From: Favolaschia claudopus
Lineage: Eukaryota; Basidiomycota; Agaricomycetes; Agaricales; Mycenaceae
DNA length: 64,000 bases
Reading direction: 5' to 3'
Assembly: GCA_037176885.1 (NCBI GenBank)
Contig: JAWWNJ010000024.1
Coordinates: forward strand, 310,001-374,000
Position 1 is the stretch's first letter. Every line of letters begins with the position of its first letter. Below the pieces are notes generated by a model, which saw nothing but the letters and a program-made list of their open reading frames with translations, made no database searches and was not told the origin of the DNA. A program made the position numbers and the translations under genes. Positions 10,768 to 20,458 of this stretch are shown here, one piece after another.

Positions 10768-11261
10768 TAATTGATACGAAATATGGACGCTTCACCCTGC
10801 TTGATGCAGATGAGAAAATTGAAAACACAAAAACATCAGACTCTCTACCTATAAATTATATAGAAAATAGTAGCCTGTCTAAGGACGAACACGAACCCCT
10901 TACAGCTACAGAAAACACACAAAAAATACGTATCTTGGAGAATCAGAACCGTAAACGTCATATTAAAAACCGAAGGATGGATGAAGCGAACAAGCGCTGG
11001 AGCGCATTTAAAAAGGCCCCTGGAATCTCAACCAGTGATAAAAATAGTGAAAAGGAAAAGGGAGCCAATGACGGCTCGGTGGCTCTATCCCCAGCGCAAC
11101 AGTTCGAGTGCTGCTCTGCAAAAGGGGAGGAAGCGCCAAAGCACACGCGGGTGCCGTTTGGTCTCAAGAAACAGGAGGCTACTCGGTGGCTTGCAAGAAA
11201 GGCGATGGGAATCTCTGAGAACCGCCTGCGAGAAGAACTCAGAGAGTTCCAAAGGCAGTGA
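10731..11261 (+). CDS. Linker segment of the Gag-Pol frame
   Basis: This is an open frame of 176 codons reached by the predicted -1 shift. It has no start codon near its beginning and ends at TGA 11259-11261. The protein is basic and polar (KRHIKNRRMDEANKRW) with no recognised domain. It separates the nucleocapsid from the protease, a longer spacer than usual in chromoviruses. The ATG at 10983 (MDEANK) could also serve as an internal start, but there is no evidence for that. Confidence 0.55.
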   Translation, partial: LKGPPVTAKPAPLIDTKYGRFTLLDADEKIENTKTSDSLPINYIENSSLSKDEHEPLTATENTQKIRILENQNRKRHIKNRRMDEANKRWSAFKKAPGISTSDKNSEKEKGANDGSVALSPAQQFECCSAKGEEAPKHTRVPFGLKKQEATRWLARKAMGISENRLREELREFQRQ

Positions 11262-11273
11262 ATCCATCATGAG

Positions 11274-11630
11274 ATGCTTGTCCCAATAGGGCTGGAGACC
11301 CTGGACACCGGAAAGAGACGTTCTATCCGAGCACTCCTTGATAACGGATGCACTGCCACTTGCATGGATCGGGACTATGCCAAAGCTGAAGGTTTCGAGC
11401 AGAAGGAACTGGAAGCACACATCGTAGCGCGCAATGCTGACGGTACCGAGAACACCAAGGGAAAGATCACTCATTACGTAGAGATGATCATGACCATCGG
11501 ACCTCACACAGAACGCCAACGATTCCTGATCACCGGACTCGGAAAAGCTCGTGTATTCATTGGATATGACTGGCTCTTTAAACATAATCCAGAGGTGGAC
11601 TGGAGAGACCAGAAAATCACGTTTAGCTGA
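11274..11630 (+). CDS. Retrotransposon aspartic protease
   Basis: 118 residues in the same frame as the linker and the polymerase. ALLDNGCTATCM is the active-site loop of a retropepsin-like protease, but with Asp-Asn-Gly instead of Asp-Ser/Thr-Gly. IGYDWLFKHNPEVDW is the typical C-terminal flap-to-end segment of Ty3/gypsy proteases. It is bounded by TGA 11259-11261 upstream, with ATG 11274 twelve bases after it, and by TGA 11628-11630 downstream. Confidence 0.8.
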   Translation: MLVPIGLETLDTGKRRSIRALLDNGCTATCMDRDYAKAEGFEQKELEAHIVARNADGTENTKGKITHYVEMIMTIGPHTERQRFLITGLGKARVFIGYDWLFKHNPEVDWRDQKITFS

Positions 11631-11648
11631 TGTCCAACTGAGTGCAAT

Positions 11649-14600
11649 ATGAGCGGAGAGGAGACCCGGACTGGTGTCGGGAAAGAGGAAGCTGTGGAGG
11701 AGGGAGAATCGATTCTGCTGGTAGACTTCGCACCAGCCATCGAATTACGTGCCAAAGGAACATCGGCACAGGTGATGGCGGAGGCAGCGGCGGCAGAAAA
11801 GGAGAAGTTGACAGAGGACAAAATCCCTGAACAATATCGGGAGTTTGTGAAAGTCTTTGCGAAAGAGTCGTTTGATTCATTACCAGAAAAGAGACCGTGG
11901 GATCATGCAATCGAATTAAAGCCTGGCTCCAAGGCAGTAGATTGCAAGATCTATCCCCTTTCATTGAGCGAACAAGAGAAACTCAATGACTTCTTAGAGG
12001 AGAACTTAAAAAGCGGACGGATCAGACCATCAAAGTCCCCGATGGCTTCCGCGTTCTTCTTTGTGAAGAAAAAGGACGGATCTTTACGACCAGTGCAGGA
12101 TTATCGAAAGCTCAATGAAATGACAGTAAAAAATCGATATCCTTTGCCACTTATCTCGGAGCTGGTCAATAAGCTTCGAGGCGCAAAATACTTCTCCAAA
12201 CTGGACATACGATGGGGATACAATAATGTCCGGATCAAGGAAGGGGATGAGTGGAAGGCGGCATTCCGCACAAATCGAGGGTTGTTCGAACCGCTCGTAA
12301 TGTTCTTCGGGCTGACAAACTCACCGGCCACATTCCAAACCATGATGAACGATATCCTGAGGGATCTCATCAATGAAGGCCATGTGATTGTCTACCTGGA
12401 CGACATCTTGATATTCACAAACACCCTGGAGGAACATCGCAAAATCGTCAGAAGGGTTCTGGAAACTCTGCAAAAACATAAGCTGTATTTAAAACCAGAA
12501 AAATGCGATTTTGAAAAAACAGAAATTGAGTACCTTGGGGTGATAATCTCGCACAACTCCATGAAGATGGACCCGGTGAAAATCAAGGGAATCATGGAAT
12601 GGCCAGAACCAAAGAACGTCAAACAAGTGCAGGCATTCCTCGGATTCGTAAACTTCTATCGGCGTTTTGTGCGCGGCTTCAGTGAGGTTGCCAAGCCATT
12701 GACTAAGTTAACGGGGAAAAGCGGATGGACGTGGGGCCCGGAACAGACAGCAGCCTTCCAGAAACTTAAGGATCGCATTGCCGAGGACGTTGTCTTAGCA
12801 TTACCAACAGACGACGGCAAGTTCCGGCTCGAGGCGGATGCGTCAGATGGAGCAACAGGAGCAGTGCTCAGCCAGGATCAAGAGGGTGTGTGGAGACCGG
12901 TGGCCTTCATGTCTCATGGACTTAACGAGACAGAGCGAAATTACGAAATCTATGACAAAGAGATGCTCGCAATAATGCTCGCCTTGGAGGAATACCGACA
13001 GATGCTGTTAGGAGCGAGGCAGACGTTTGAAATACTTACAGATCACCAGAATCTGCAATATTTCAGGAAACCACAGAAGCTCAACAGACGTCAGGCACGC
13101 TGGATTGTCGAACTGTCACAATACGACTTTGCCTTACGGCATCGACCAGGAGCCCTTAACCGGCAGGCCGACCTACTATCCCGCCGGGCGGATCATGATC
13201 AAGGAAAAGGCGACAATGAGAATGTCACTCTCTTGAAACCCGAGTACTTCCGAGCACAGGAGATTGTGGTGGAGGGAGTAGAGAAGGAGATTTTGGAGCA
13301 GATCAAAAACACGAAAACAATAGATAAGAGTGTGAAGCTGGCGCTTGAGAAGAAGCTCCCTGGATGGGAGAAGGTGGAGGATGTTATCTATTATAATGGC
13401 CTCATTTACGTCCCGCGAGATGACGATCTCCGCAACAAGATCATTGGATTGCACCATGATTCGGCTTTAATCGGACATCCCGGAGGGAACCGAACCAGGG
13501 AGATTGTTGAACGCAACTACTGGTGGCCAAGGACGGGTGACTGGATTGCGAAATACATAAAAGAGTGTGAACCGTGCCAGCGTACAACGGTCAAACAATA
13601 CAAACAGGGCAAGCTCAACCCGCACAAGATTGCGGAAGGACCCTGGCAGATCATTTCAGAAGATCTGATCGGACCGCTGCCGGTTAGCAACGGCTACAAT
13701 GCAATCCAGGTGTGGGTTGACACCTTCACGAAGATGATCCATGTGGAGCCTACAAATACCGAGCTCAATTCTGAAGGAATGGCACGGTTGACACGAGATC
13801 GCGTCATTCGCTATCACGGGATTCCCAGGAAAATCATATCAGATCGGGATACCAGATATGTGTCAGGCTACATGAGGGAGTTGAACAAGATCCTGGGAAT
13901 TGAAATGAACCCGAGCACGTCACACCATCCGATCACAGATGGCCAGACGGAGCGCATGAACCAGGAAATTGAAAAATATCTCCGGATCTTCGTAAACTAT
14001 CGGCAATCAGACTGGGCCGAATGGCTGTCGCTGGCAGAGTTCTGCTATAATGATAAAGCAAGCTCATCGACGAAATCATCGCCATTCTATCTGAACACCG
14101 GATATCACCCTTGGAAAGGGATAGAAAATGCAGTGGAGACGCGGAACGAGGCTGCGGAGGACTTTGCCGGGAAAATGAAGAAGATCCGTGATGAAGCATC
14201 AGCGGCTCTTGAGAAAACCCAAAAAACAATGAAAAAATACTATGACGCAAAAAGAAAGGATGCCCCAGTATTTAACATTGGAGATAAAGTGTGGGTCGAG
14301 GCAACAGAGATAGCGACGGACAGACCATCTAAAAAACTAGACGATAAGAGGCTAGGGCCTTACGAAATCCTGGAGAAAGTGGGTGCTTCCGCATACAAAT
14401 TGAGATTACCAGAAACGGACCAGTCACATCCGGTTTTCAATGAGGCTCTCCTAACACCATACATTGCACCACCTGCCGATCGAAGGGAGAAACGGCCCGA
14501 ACCCAAAATCATCAGTGGAGAAGTCCGATACGAAGTGGAAGGGATCCTGAAACACCGCAAAAAGGGACGCGGCTATCAGTATCTGATCAAATGGAAAGAT

Positions 14601-14900
14601 TATCCATTGGGGGAACGCACGTGGGAACCGGTTCGCCACCTCTTACCGGGTGCCAAGAAAATTCTGGAGAAATATCAGAAGGAACACGGCATCAAAATAC
14701 GCGAATTACCCGTCCTACCGGCCGGATCCTGGGATTACCTGATCAAGAGATACCACGCAAAGGAGGAGTCGCAGCAATATTTGACGAAGAAATTATTTAA
14801 TCCCGAATCAAACGACTTCACCACGGTCAACGAGGACATCGACCCTAGAAGGGGGGTAATGTCACGATTGAATGACAATCTTATCGCGACAACACCTTAA
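11649..14900 (+). CDS. Pol: reverse transcriptase, RNase H, integrase, chromodomain
   Basis: 1083 residues. RT: KKKDGSLRPVQDYRKLN, then LDIRWGYNNVRI and the catalytic YLDDILIF. RNase H: LEADASDGATGAVLSQ with the later TDHQNLQYF. Integrase: zinc-binding H..H..C..C ending CEPCQRT, then a DDE core beginning with ISEDLIGPLP and TSHHPITDGQTERMNQ, then the GPY/F-type tail GPYEILEKVGASAYKL. The chromodomain is YEVEGILKHRKKGRGYQYLIKWKDY, given here as its limits near residues 960-1010, with GERTWEP; in related elements it directs integration to marked chromatin. The last part overlaps the start of the 3' LTR (the stop is 41 bases inside it). ATG 11649 follows an in-frame TGA by 18 bases. Confidence 0.95.
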   Translation: MSGEETRTGVGKEEAVEEGESILLVDFAPAIELRAKGTSAQVMAEAAAAEKEKLTEDKIPEQYREFVKVFAKESFDSLPEKRPWDHAIELKPGSKAVDCKIYPLSLSEQEKLNDFLEENLKSGRIRPSKSPMASAFFFVKKKDGSLRPVQDYRKLNEMTVKNRYPLPLISELVNKLRGAKYFSKLDIRWGYNNVRIKEGDEWKAAFRTNRGLFEPLVMFFGLTNSPATFQTMMNDILRDLINEGHVIVYLDDILIFTNTLEEHRKIVRRVLETLQKHKLYLKPEKCDFEKTEIEYLGVIISHNSMKMDPVKIKGIMEWPEPKNVKQVQAFLGFVNFYRRFVRGFSEVAKPLTKLTGKSGWTWGPEQTAAFQKLKDRIAEDVVLALPTDDGKFRLEADASDGATGAVLSQDQEGVWRPVAFMSHGLNETERNYEIYDKEMLAIMLALEEYRQMLLGARQTFEILTDHQNLQYFRKPQKLNRRQARWIVELSQYDFALRHRPGALNRQADLLSRRADHDQGKGDNENVTLLKPEYFRAQEIVVEGVEKEILEQIKNTKTIDKSVKLALEKKLPGWEKVEDVIYYNGLIYVPRDDDLRNKIIGLHHDSALIGHPGGNRTREIVERNYWWPRTGDWIAKYIKECEPCQRTTVKQYKQGKLNPHKIAEGPWQIISEDLIGPLPVSNGYNAIQVWVDTFTKMIHVEPTNTELNSEGMARLTRDRVIRYHGIPRKIISDRDTRYVSGYMRELNKILGIEMNPSTSHHPITDGQTERMNQEIEKYLRIFVNYRQSDWAEWLSLAEFCYNDKASSSTKSSPFYLNTGYHPWKGIENAVETRNEAAEDFAGKMKKIRDEASAALEKTQKTMKKYYDAKRKDAPVFNIGDKVWVEATEIATDRPSKKLDDKRLGPYEILEKVGASAYKLRLPETDQSHPVFNEALLTPYIAPPADRREKRPEPKIISGEVRYEVEGILKHRKKGRGYQYLIKWKDYPLGERTWEPVRHLLPGAKKILEKYQKEHGIKIRELPVLPAGSWDYLIKRYHAKEESQQYLTKKLFNPESNDFTTVNEDIDPRRGVMSRLNDNLIATTP
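14847..14856 (+). promoter_or_regulatory. Polypurine tract
   Basis: AGAAGGGGGG lies three bases before the 3' LTR, in the position where plus-strand DNA synthesis is primed. It falls within the pol reading frame. Confidence 0.8.
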
Positions 14901-15395
14901 ATTCCACGGTCAGATGCAACAAAGACCGGGCCGACGATCCATTACTTCCAGACACCTTACCCACCGCCCTTGCCCTTCTTTTTCATCAGGCCTGACACCA
15001 TGACCGTCGTCCACACACATGATCACACACACTATCTATCGTTCACTCACTGCCACGTCACAGGTATAAACCATGAGGACAATGCGCCCTTCCCATCGTT
15101 CACCACTGTTCTCCTGCAACAACATGGGAGCCACATGTTTGCCATGCCATAGGAGGGAGGAAGCCTCATGGATGACGACAGGATGAAGAACGTTCCATAA
15201 GAACACATGTTTCCCACACGCTTGACACTCAGAGTACGCATGTAGTTAATAGTTCACACGGTTCAGTAGACAGTATAAGTAGAGTAGTTTATTCGCCCTT
15301 GTACCCTAGTCCTTTTATTCAGTTATTTTCTCGAGCTAATACCGCACCACCCAACCCCTTGTCTTAGACCTGGGGCGCGAGGCTTGATTGTGACA
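14860..15395 (+). repeat. 3' LTR
   Basis: 536 bases, apparently identical to the 5' LTR at 8544-9079. It is followed by the right copy of the GTGAG target duplication. Confidence 0.97.
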
Positions 15396-15505
15396 GTGAG
15401 TCTTTTTCCAGCCCAACACTCTTTGCCTTTGCCTGTGAGTCTTCGCTTCTTTGTTTGCACCTATAAGCCTTCGTTGTGCACCGAAAGGTGCTCTGTGACA
15501 CACTC
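15396..15505. repeat. About 120-bp repeat units, right part of interrupted array
   Basis: This continues the unit cut at 8543 (CCAGCCCAACAC at 15413), then a third unit starts CCTATAAGCC at 15460. When the element and one target copy are removed, units two and three are 121 bases apart, matching the 119-base spacing of units one and two. Confidence 0.7.
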
Positions 15506-16654
15506 AAACAAAATATTCAACAACCTGTGGTTGTGCTGTTTTATGTACCATGCCATGGACACCGATGCAAATAAAGGAGTAAGTCATACGCAAATTTGTA
15601 AATGAGGGGATTAAATTTTTTGCAGGCCCTGCCATCTGTAACCCAAAAGAACGAAGTAGAAGCAAATTAAACATGGCAAGGAGAACGGGTCAGTGATAGG
15701 CCTCTTTAAACTGCACAATAATTGAAGATAAATCCGCAAAATGAAAGCAGATATTCTTTAGAGAACAAGAACAAGACTTTCACCATTCAGGACACACGGA
15801 CCAAGCTCAAGCTAACGTCATGTTATCCCAACCCACGTTCATTGGTGGCATAAGAGAAACAAGTTTGGACATGTTTCCTCCCCAGGTCATCCAATCTGCA
15901 GCAGGGTTTAATCCTGTAGGGGATTCTGGATTGGAAAATTATCCAAAGTTGAAAGGCTTGAATATTGAATGCTTGGAAATGAATTGCCATGAAACAACCA
16001 TGAAATCTGTAAAGTTTCTTTGGGATGTGCCGGGTGTAGCATACAAATGCATTGGCCTTGAATTGTACTGTCTACTAAGCCATTTACTCCCAGTCCGTGG
16101 ACGAGCTTATGTTGAGCTGGCCAAATTGAAGACTGTATATCGCCGGACCATCAGACACAGGTAAATTATGGTGGTGTAGCCTCCAACAAAACAAACACAA
16201 AGATGTTGTGGATATGATGGGGCCCGTTCCAGCATTTACGAAGGGTGTACGGGTCGCTACACAGCACTACGTAGAAGGGCAGTTTTGGCTGGTGAGGCAT
16301 TGAGAGTTGTTGATGTAATACAGAGTTGGAGCGGTGAAGTATATAACGTAAGACACCTACATCTGCTAACTAGGGGCCGCCTGGGGCAACTTCAAATATA
16401 TAGTTCAAGACATCTGCTAAAGCAAGGTTGCAGTCGCCGCAGGCGGCCCCTAGTATCAGACGTAGAGGAATGGACGCAGTTGTACACATTTTCTCTCCAT
16501 TATTTGACCGAAAACTGTTTGTTGAGATACACGTATCCTGGAATTTATTTTCGATTTTTCAGCTGCGAGAACAGTGCGAGAACATTAAAATTGGATCTTG
16601 AGATCTGAATTCGCACGGCTGTCAAAGGCTTCACCGCCACCAGATCAGCCCAAA
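15506..16654. other. Gene-poor intergenic DNA upstream of TUP1
   Basis: There is one open frame at 15820-16164 (114 codons), but no family match, splice partner or promoter. I see no supported gene. The only structure is the hairpin at 16370-16453. The final part should hold the TUP1 promoter and leader. Confidence 0.45.
16370..16453. repeat. 84-bp inverted-repeat hairpin
   Basis: CTAGGGGCCGCCTG (16370-16383) is the perfect reverse complement of CAGGCGGCCCCTAG (16440-16453). Inner pairing continues imperfectly (GCAACTT against AAGGTTGC). The size and ends suggest a tiny MITE-like or foldback element; no target duplication is clear. Confidence 0.65.
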
Positions 16655-18820
16655 ATGGCACCAGATTTGGCAGGTTCCTTAGCCCTGCGTGAGAGCGGAC
16701 GATCGTCGACTCGGACGGTCGCGACGATGAGCACAAACAATATTTACCAGGTTCGTCCCAAATTCTCTTTACTGTTCTCCCTCACCCTCTTCTAGAACAG
16801 GGCTTTCCGGCAATCCGGAGCTCCTTCCGACCCTTACAATACTGCCCGCCTCCAGGACACCCTCGACCTCGTGAAGCACGAGTTTGAAGCGCTCGCCAGC
16901 GAACTGAATGCTGCTCGTGCCCAGCGAGAAAAATACGAGGCTACAATCAGTACTCAAATTGATGAATTGAACAACTTTCATAAGGTAGTCTTTTTGGGAC
17001 GCTTCACTCCTATTGTTTAACTCGAGCCTCTGCTCTCATCAGGCTTTGTATGACCTTGAGCAGAAGCATGTCAAGGTTCGCCAGCAATATGAAGAAGAGA
17101 TTCGCAGTTTGCGAGCAGAGATATCAGGCAGGCAAAGCTCTCGTCCGCAGTCGGGTGTCTATCCAGACGTGTATCGCGACCGCGAAGACCGCGAACGGGG
17201 TATTTCTCTACGCGATAGTGACCGAAATGGACCGCCGGATCGCGACCGCGAGGGATCCTTCCGCGATACTCGGGACCGGGAACGTGAACGAGATGTCCGC
17301 GAACACTCACTCGACCGCGAGCGTTTCCTCGACGCTCAGCGGGATCCTAAACGGATGAGCAATATTGGTGGAACAGGCCCTTTGATCGGCCCGGGCTCTA
17401 CCTCCTCTCTGCCTCCACCACCACCCCCTGCCGCCGCACGCATGACCCCCACGCCCCGTATGCCCCCACGACTTGCACCTGGAATCAACGACTTTCTTTC
17501 AGAGGCAGCGGATCCATCGTCCGTTCCTCCGCAATATAAAAAGGACGGCTCTGACTGGTTCGTTCTTTACAACCCGAATATCCCCCGCACACTCGACGTT
17601 AGTCTGGTGCATACGTTCATGCACGAAACTGTTGTCTGTTGTGTGCAATTCTCTGCGGATGGAAAGTGGCTTGCCACCGGCTGCAACAGAACTGCTCAAA
17701 TATTCGACGTTCATACCGGCCAAAAGGTCTGGTATGTATTCAAATCTCATCGAATGTACATGCACTCACATTCCCTACGCTTAGCGTACTCGCCGACGAT
17801 ACGACGGGGAAAACCGGAGATCTGTATATCCGCAGTGTTCGCTTTAGCCCGGATGGCAAGTACCTCGCAACTGGGGCAGAAGACAAACGTATTCGGGTTA
17901 GCATATCGTTCCTCCGCACGGGCATGTCTTTCAATTCCTCTTTTAGATATGGGATATCATGAAGCGCTCCATTCGTATCGTCTTTGACGGCCACCAACAA
18001 GAGATTTATTCGCTGGACTTCTCAACCGATGGCCGACTCATTGTCTCTGGTTCGGGTGACCGCACTGTTCGCATATGGGACATGGAAGATCGTTCCATGC
18101 GCATCCTCTCCGTTACTCCTGACGATCCTTCACCGTCAGGCGCTCCGTCTAATGCCGACGCCGGCGTCACCAGTGTCGCCATCTCGCCTGACGGCGCGCT
18201 CGTAGCAGCCGGCTGCGTAGACGCGATCGTGCGTATATGGTCGGTCGTCACCGGTGCCCTCGTAGAGCAACTTCGTGGGCATCAAGACTCGGTATATAGC
18301 GTTGTGTTCACGCGCGACGGACACGGTATTGTTAGCGGGAGTCTTGACAATACTCTAAAATATTGGGACTTGCGCGGCGGGAAGGCGCGTAAAGACGGCG
18401 GAAAGCCGACTCCCTGTACAATCAATTTCCTTGGGCATAAGGTGCGAACGTTGGCTGTAGCTACAATAAGATATATGTACTGACTTTTCCACTCGACAGG
18501 ATTATGTACTCAGTGTTGCTGTTTCCCATGACTCGCAGTGGGTGGTTTCAGGGTCCAAGGACAGAGGTATCCAATTCTGGGATCAGAATGGGGTCGTACA
18601 GTGTATGCTGCAGGGTCATAAAAACTCGGGTGCGTTGGATCCCTGTTTTCCCCTGAGTTTCGTTGACCGCCACCATAGTCATCTCAATAAGTCTCGGCTC
18701 CATGGATAATCTCCTTGCGTCTGGAAGCGGGGACAACCTTGCACGAATATGTACGTCCCTCTGAGGCTTTCAGTTTACCAACTCACACCGCCCACAGGGA
18801 GCTATAATAATGCTACATGA
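16655..18820 (+). CDS. TUP1: General transcriptional corepressor TUP1
   Basis: Eight exons (16655-16750, 16796-16984, 17043-17731, 17785-17896, 17947-18441, 18500-18629, 18679-18750, 18798-18820) give 601 residues. The N-terminal coiled coil ([19 protein letters not shown] and [18 protein letters not shown]) matches the Tup1 tetramerisation and Ssn6/Cyc8-binding helix. A long linker rich in Asp-Arg pairs and a proline run follow. The C-terminal half is a WD40 propeller with clear [48 protein letters not shown] and [11 protein letters not shown] blades. Tup1 with Cyc8 is recruited by DNA-binding repressors and silences glucose-repressed, mating and stress genes. An alternative in-frame ATG at 16727 (MSTNNIYQ) fits the usual Tup1 start better than the upstream ATG. 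Confidence 0.95.
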
Positions 18821-19249
18821 CAGGACCACCTTTCTTATAATTGCCCGCATATTTATAACCTAACCCTGACCTGTTTCTCCTCTACGCATTCTAAATGTCT
18901 TTGCCTGCTTACCTGCTGTGTGTATCTCTAAGTCCCGTATACTTACTACCCCGCAGCCCTTGTACGCGCATACTTATATTATGTTATTTGTATATACAAT
19001 ATGCTTCGCAATGGAATGCTCTGACGACACTGGTTTGCCTTACTTTCGTTTCGTCGAACATTGCCCGGGTTCAGTATGGCCGACTAGGTTGCTGTTCACG
19101 TTTACAACTGCCGGGAAATGACCTCAAGAGGTGCCGTTGAAGATTTGATCCTGCCAATCGTGAACGCCGACTCCATGTACAGTGTGAGCAAAAATCCTAA
19201 AATTCGGGAACAAATGCAAGGGGCGGACTCACATCGGACTGCGCGGTCA
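18821..19249. other. TUP1 3' flank and upstream region of the first GH45 gene
   Basis: About 430 bases without a supported gene. It should contain the TUP1 3' UTR and regulatory sequence for the endoglucanase. Confidence 0.5.
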
Positions 19250-19280
19250 CCGAGGTTCAGGCGGAGCGCTGGGTATATAA
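19250..19280 (+). promoter_or_regulatory. Core promoter of first GH45 gene
   Basis: CCGAGGTTCAGGCG (19250-19263) is followed ten bases later by a TATA box TATATAA (19274-19280), 42 bases before the ATG. The same 14-mer stands just before the TATA-like box of the second GH45 gene. Confidence 0.7.
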
Positions 19281-19321
19281 GAAGCTCGTCTCGACGAACA
19301 AAATCCTCAACAAAATTGAAA

Positions 19322-20089
19322 ATGATTTTCCACACTTCACTGCTTGCCCTCGGTTCATTGATCGCCACTGTGCATGGCGCGCTCATAGAATCCCGCGCTA
19401 CAGGCGGATACGTCCAGAATCCTGGGCCTGGAACAGCTAGCTTCACCATGTACTCAGGTTGTTCGCAGCCAGCGTGCGGCGTTGCTGCCTCAGGATTCAC
19501 AGCCGCGATCAGCCAGCTTGCATTTGGTTCTTCGCCTGGACTAGGTGCTGGTGATGCGTGCGGACGTTGCTTTCAGCTGACGGGGAAATCCGACCCGTTC
19601 TCGCCATCGTTCACTGGTCCTTTCAAGTCGGTTGTGGTCAAGGTCACGGACATGTGCCCTGTCGCCGGAAATCAGGTATGTCGAAGGTGTTGAGCAAGCC
19701 CATAGGATTTGACGGGAGAGGAAACTCCAGGAATGGTGCGGACAGACGACGAGCAACCAAAACAACCAGCACGGTGCACCAGTACAGTGAGTAGAACACT
19801 CCTTTAGTAAAGACTGCCCTAAAATTTGTTCCCAGTTTCGATCTATGTGAGGACACGGGAGCCTCAAACGCATTCTTCCCCAGCGGCCACGGTGCATTAC
19901 TCGGAACATTCACCGAAGTGAGCTGTAGCCAGTGGTCGGGATCAGATGGCAGCCCTCTCTTCAATGGTGCTTGTATTCGGGGAGAAAGCGCGGGCAACTG
20001 GCCAAGCACCGGGTGCGGAAACCAAGGTATCTCGTACAAAGTCAAACCTCTAAAGACACGCTGACGAGTAAACAGGCACGGCGCCTTGA
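19322..20089 (+). CDS. GH45 endoglucanase, subfamily C type, no CBM
   Basis: Four exons (19322-19675, 19731-19786, 19836-20026, 20076-20089) give 204 residues. A signal peptide (MIFHTSLLALGSLIATVHG) is followed by the secreted domain. GDACGRCFQLTG, VKVTDMCPVAGNQEWCGQ and HFDLCEDTGA are the hallmark blocks of the expansin-like double-psi barrel of basidiomycete GH45 subfamily C (Phanerochaete Cel45A type). The Asp of HFDL is the likely general acid by family analogy. The mature protein has many Cys for disulfides and ends GNQGTAP without a binding module. It forms a tandem pair with the next gene. Confidence 0.9.
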
Positions 20090-20372
20090 GCGAGAGAATT
20101 CGAGTTGCGTAAGCGAGAAAGGATAATGGTGAAAAGACATGGTGGAAAAATCTTCTATAGTCGTAGTACGAGCATACTGAAAGGGTGCTTGGGAAGAATG
20201 AACTGTAATTTGACCTGCGACCTGAGAACGAAGTTCAGAACAACAGAAAATCTGAACAACAAGCGGAGTGTTTATGACGTGAGCCCACAAGCAACGCGAT
20301 CATGTGGACGGGCACCCGCCTTTCATCTGCCCAGCGCGTACCCAACGGAAACACGTCGGAAGATCATCGTTC

Positions 20373-20395
20373 CCGAGGTTCAGGCGCGTATTTAA
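20373..20395 (+). promoter_or_regulatory. Core promoter of second GH45 gene
   Basis: CCGAGGTTCAGGCG (20373-20386) lies two bases before TATTTAA (20389-20395), 64 bases before the ATG. The 14-mer is shared exactly with the neighbouring paralogue's promoter. Confidence 0.6.
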
Positions 20396-20458
20396 CATAG
20401 GCTAAGCCGAGAGCCGCCTCGTAGCTTGTACTCGGCAAGTGGAGCATCCGCGCTAAGA

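Larger units (their letters stand above)
8544..15395 (+). mobile_element. Complete Ty3/gypsy chromovirus LTR retrotransposon
   Basis: The element is 6852 bases long with two 536-base LTRs that look identical by eye. It has terminal TGTCAC...GTGACA inverted ends and a 5-bp target duplication GTGAG at 8539-8543 and 15396-15400. The internal order is Gag with a CCHC knuckle, a linker, an aspartic protease, reverse transcriptase, RNase H, integrase and a chromodomain, which defines the chromovirus branch. It has a self-complementary primer site rather than a tRNA site, and a purine tract beside the 3' LTR. Coding frames are largely intact apart from two in-frame TGA codons after the Gag frame. 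Identical LTRs mean a very recent insertion. Confidence 0.97.

Noticed and set aside
15820..16164. 114-codon open frame between the retrotransposon and TUP1
   Set aside because: No family match, no promoter signals and no splice continuation. Composition is like the surrounding spacer.
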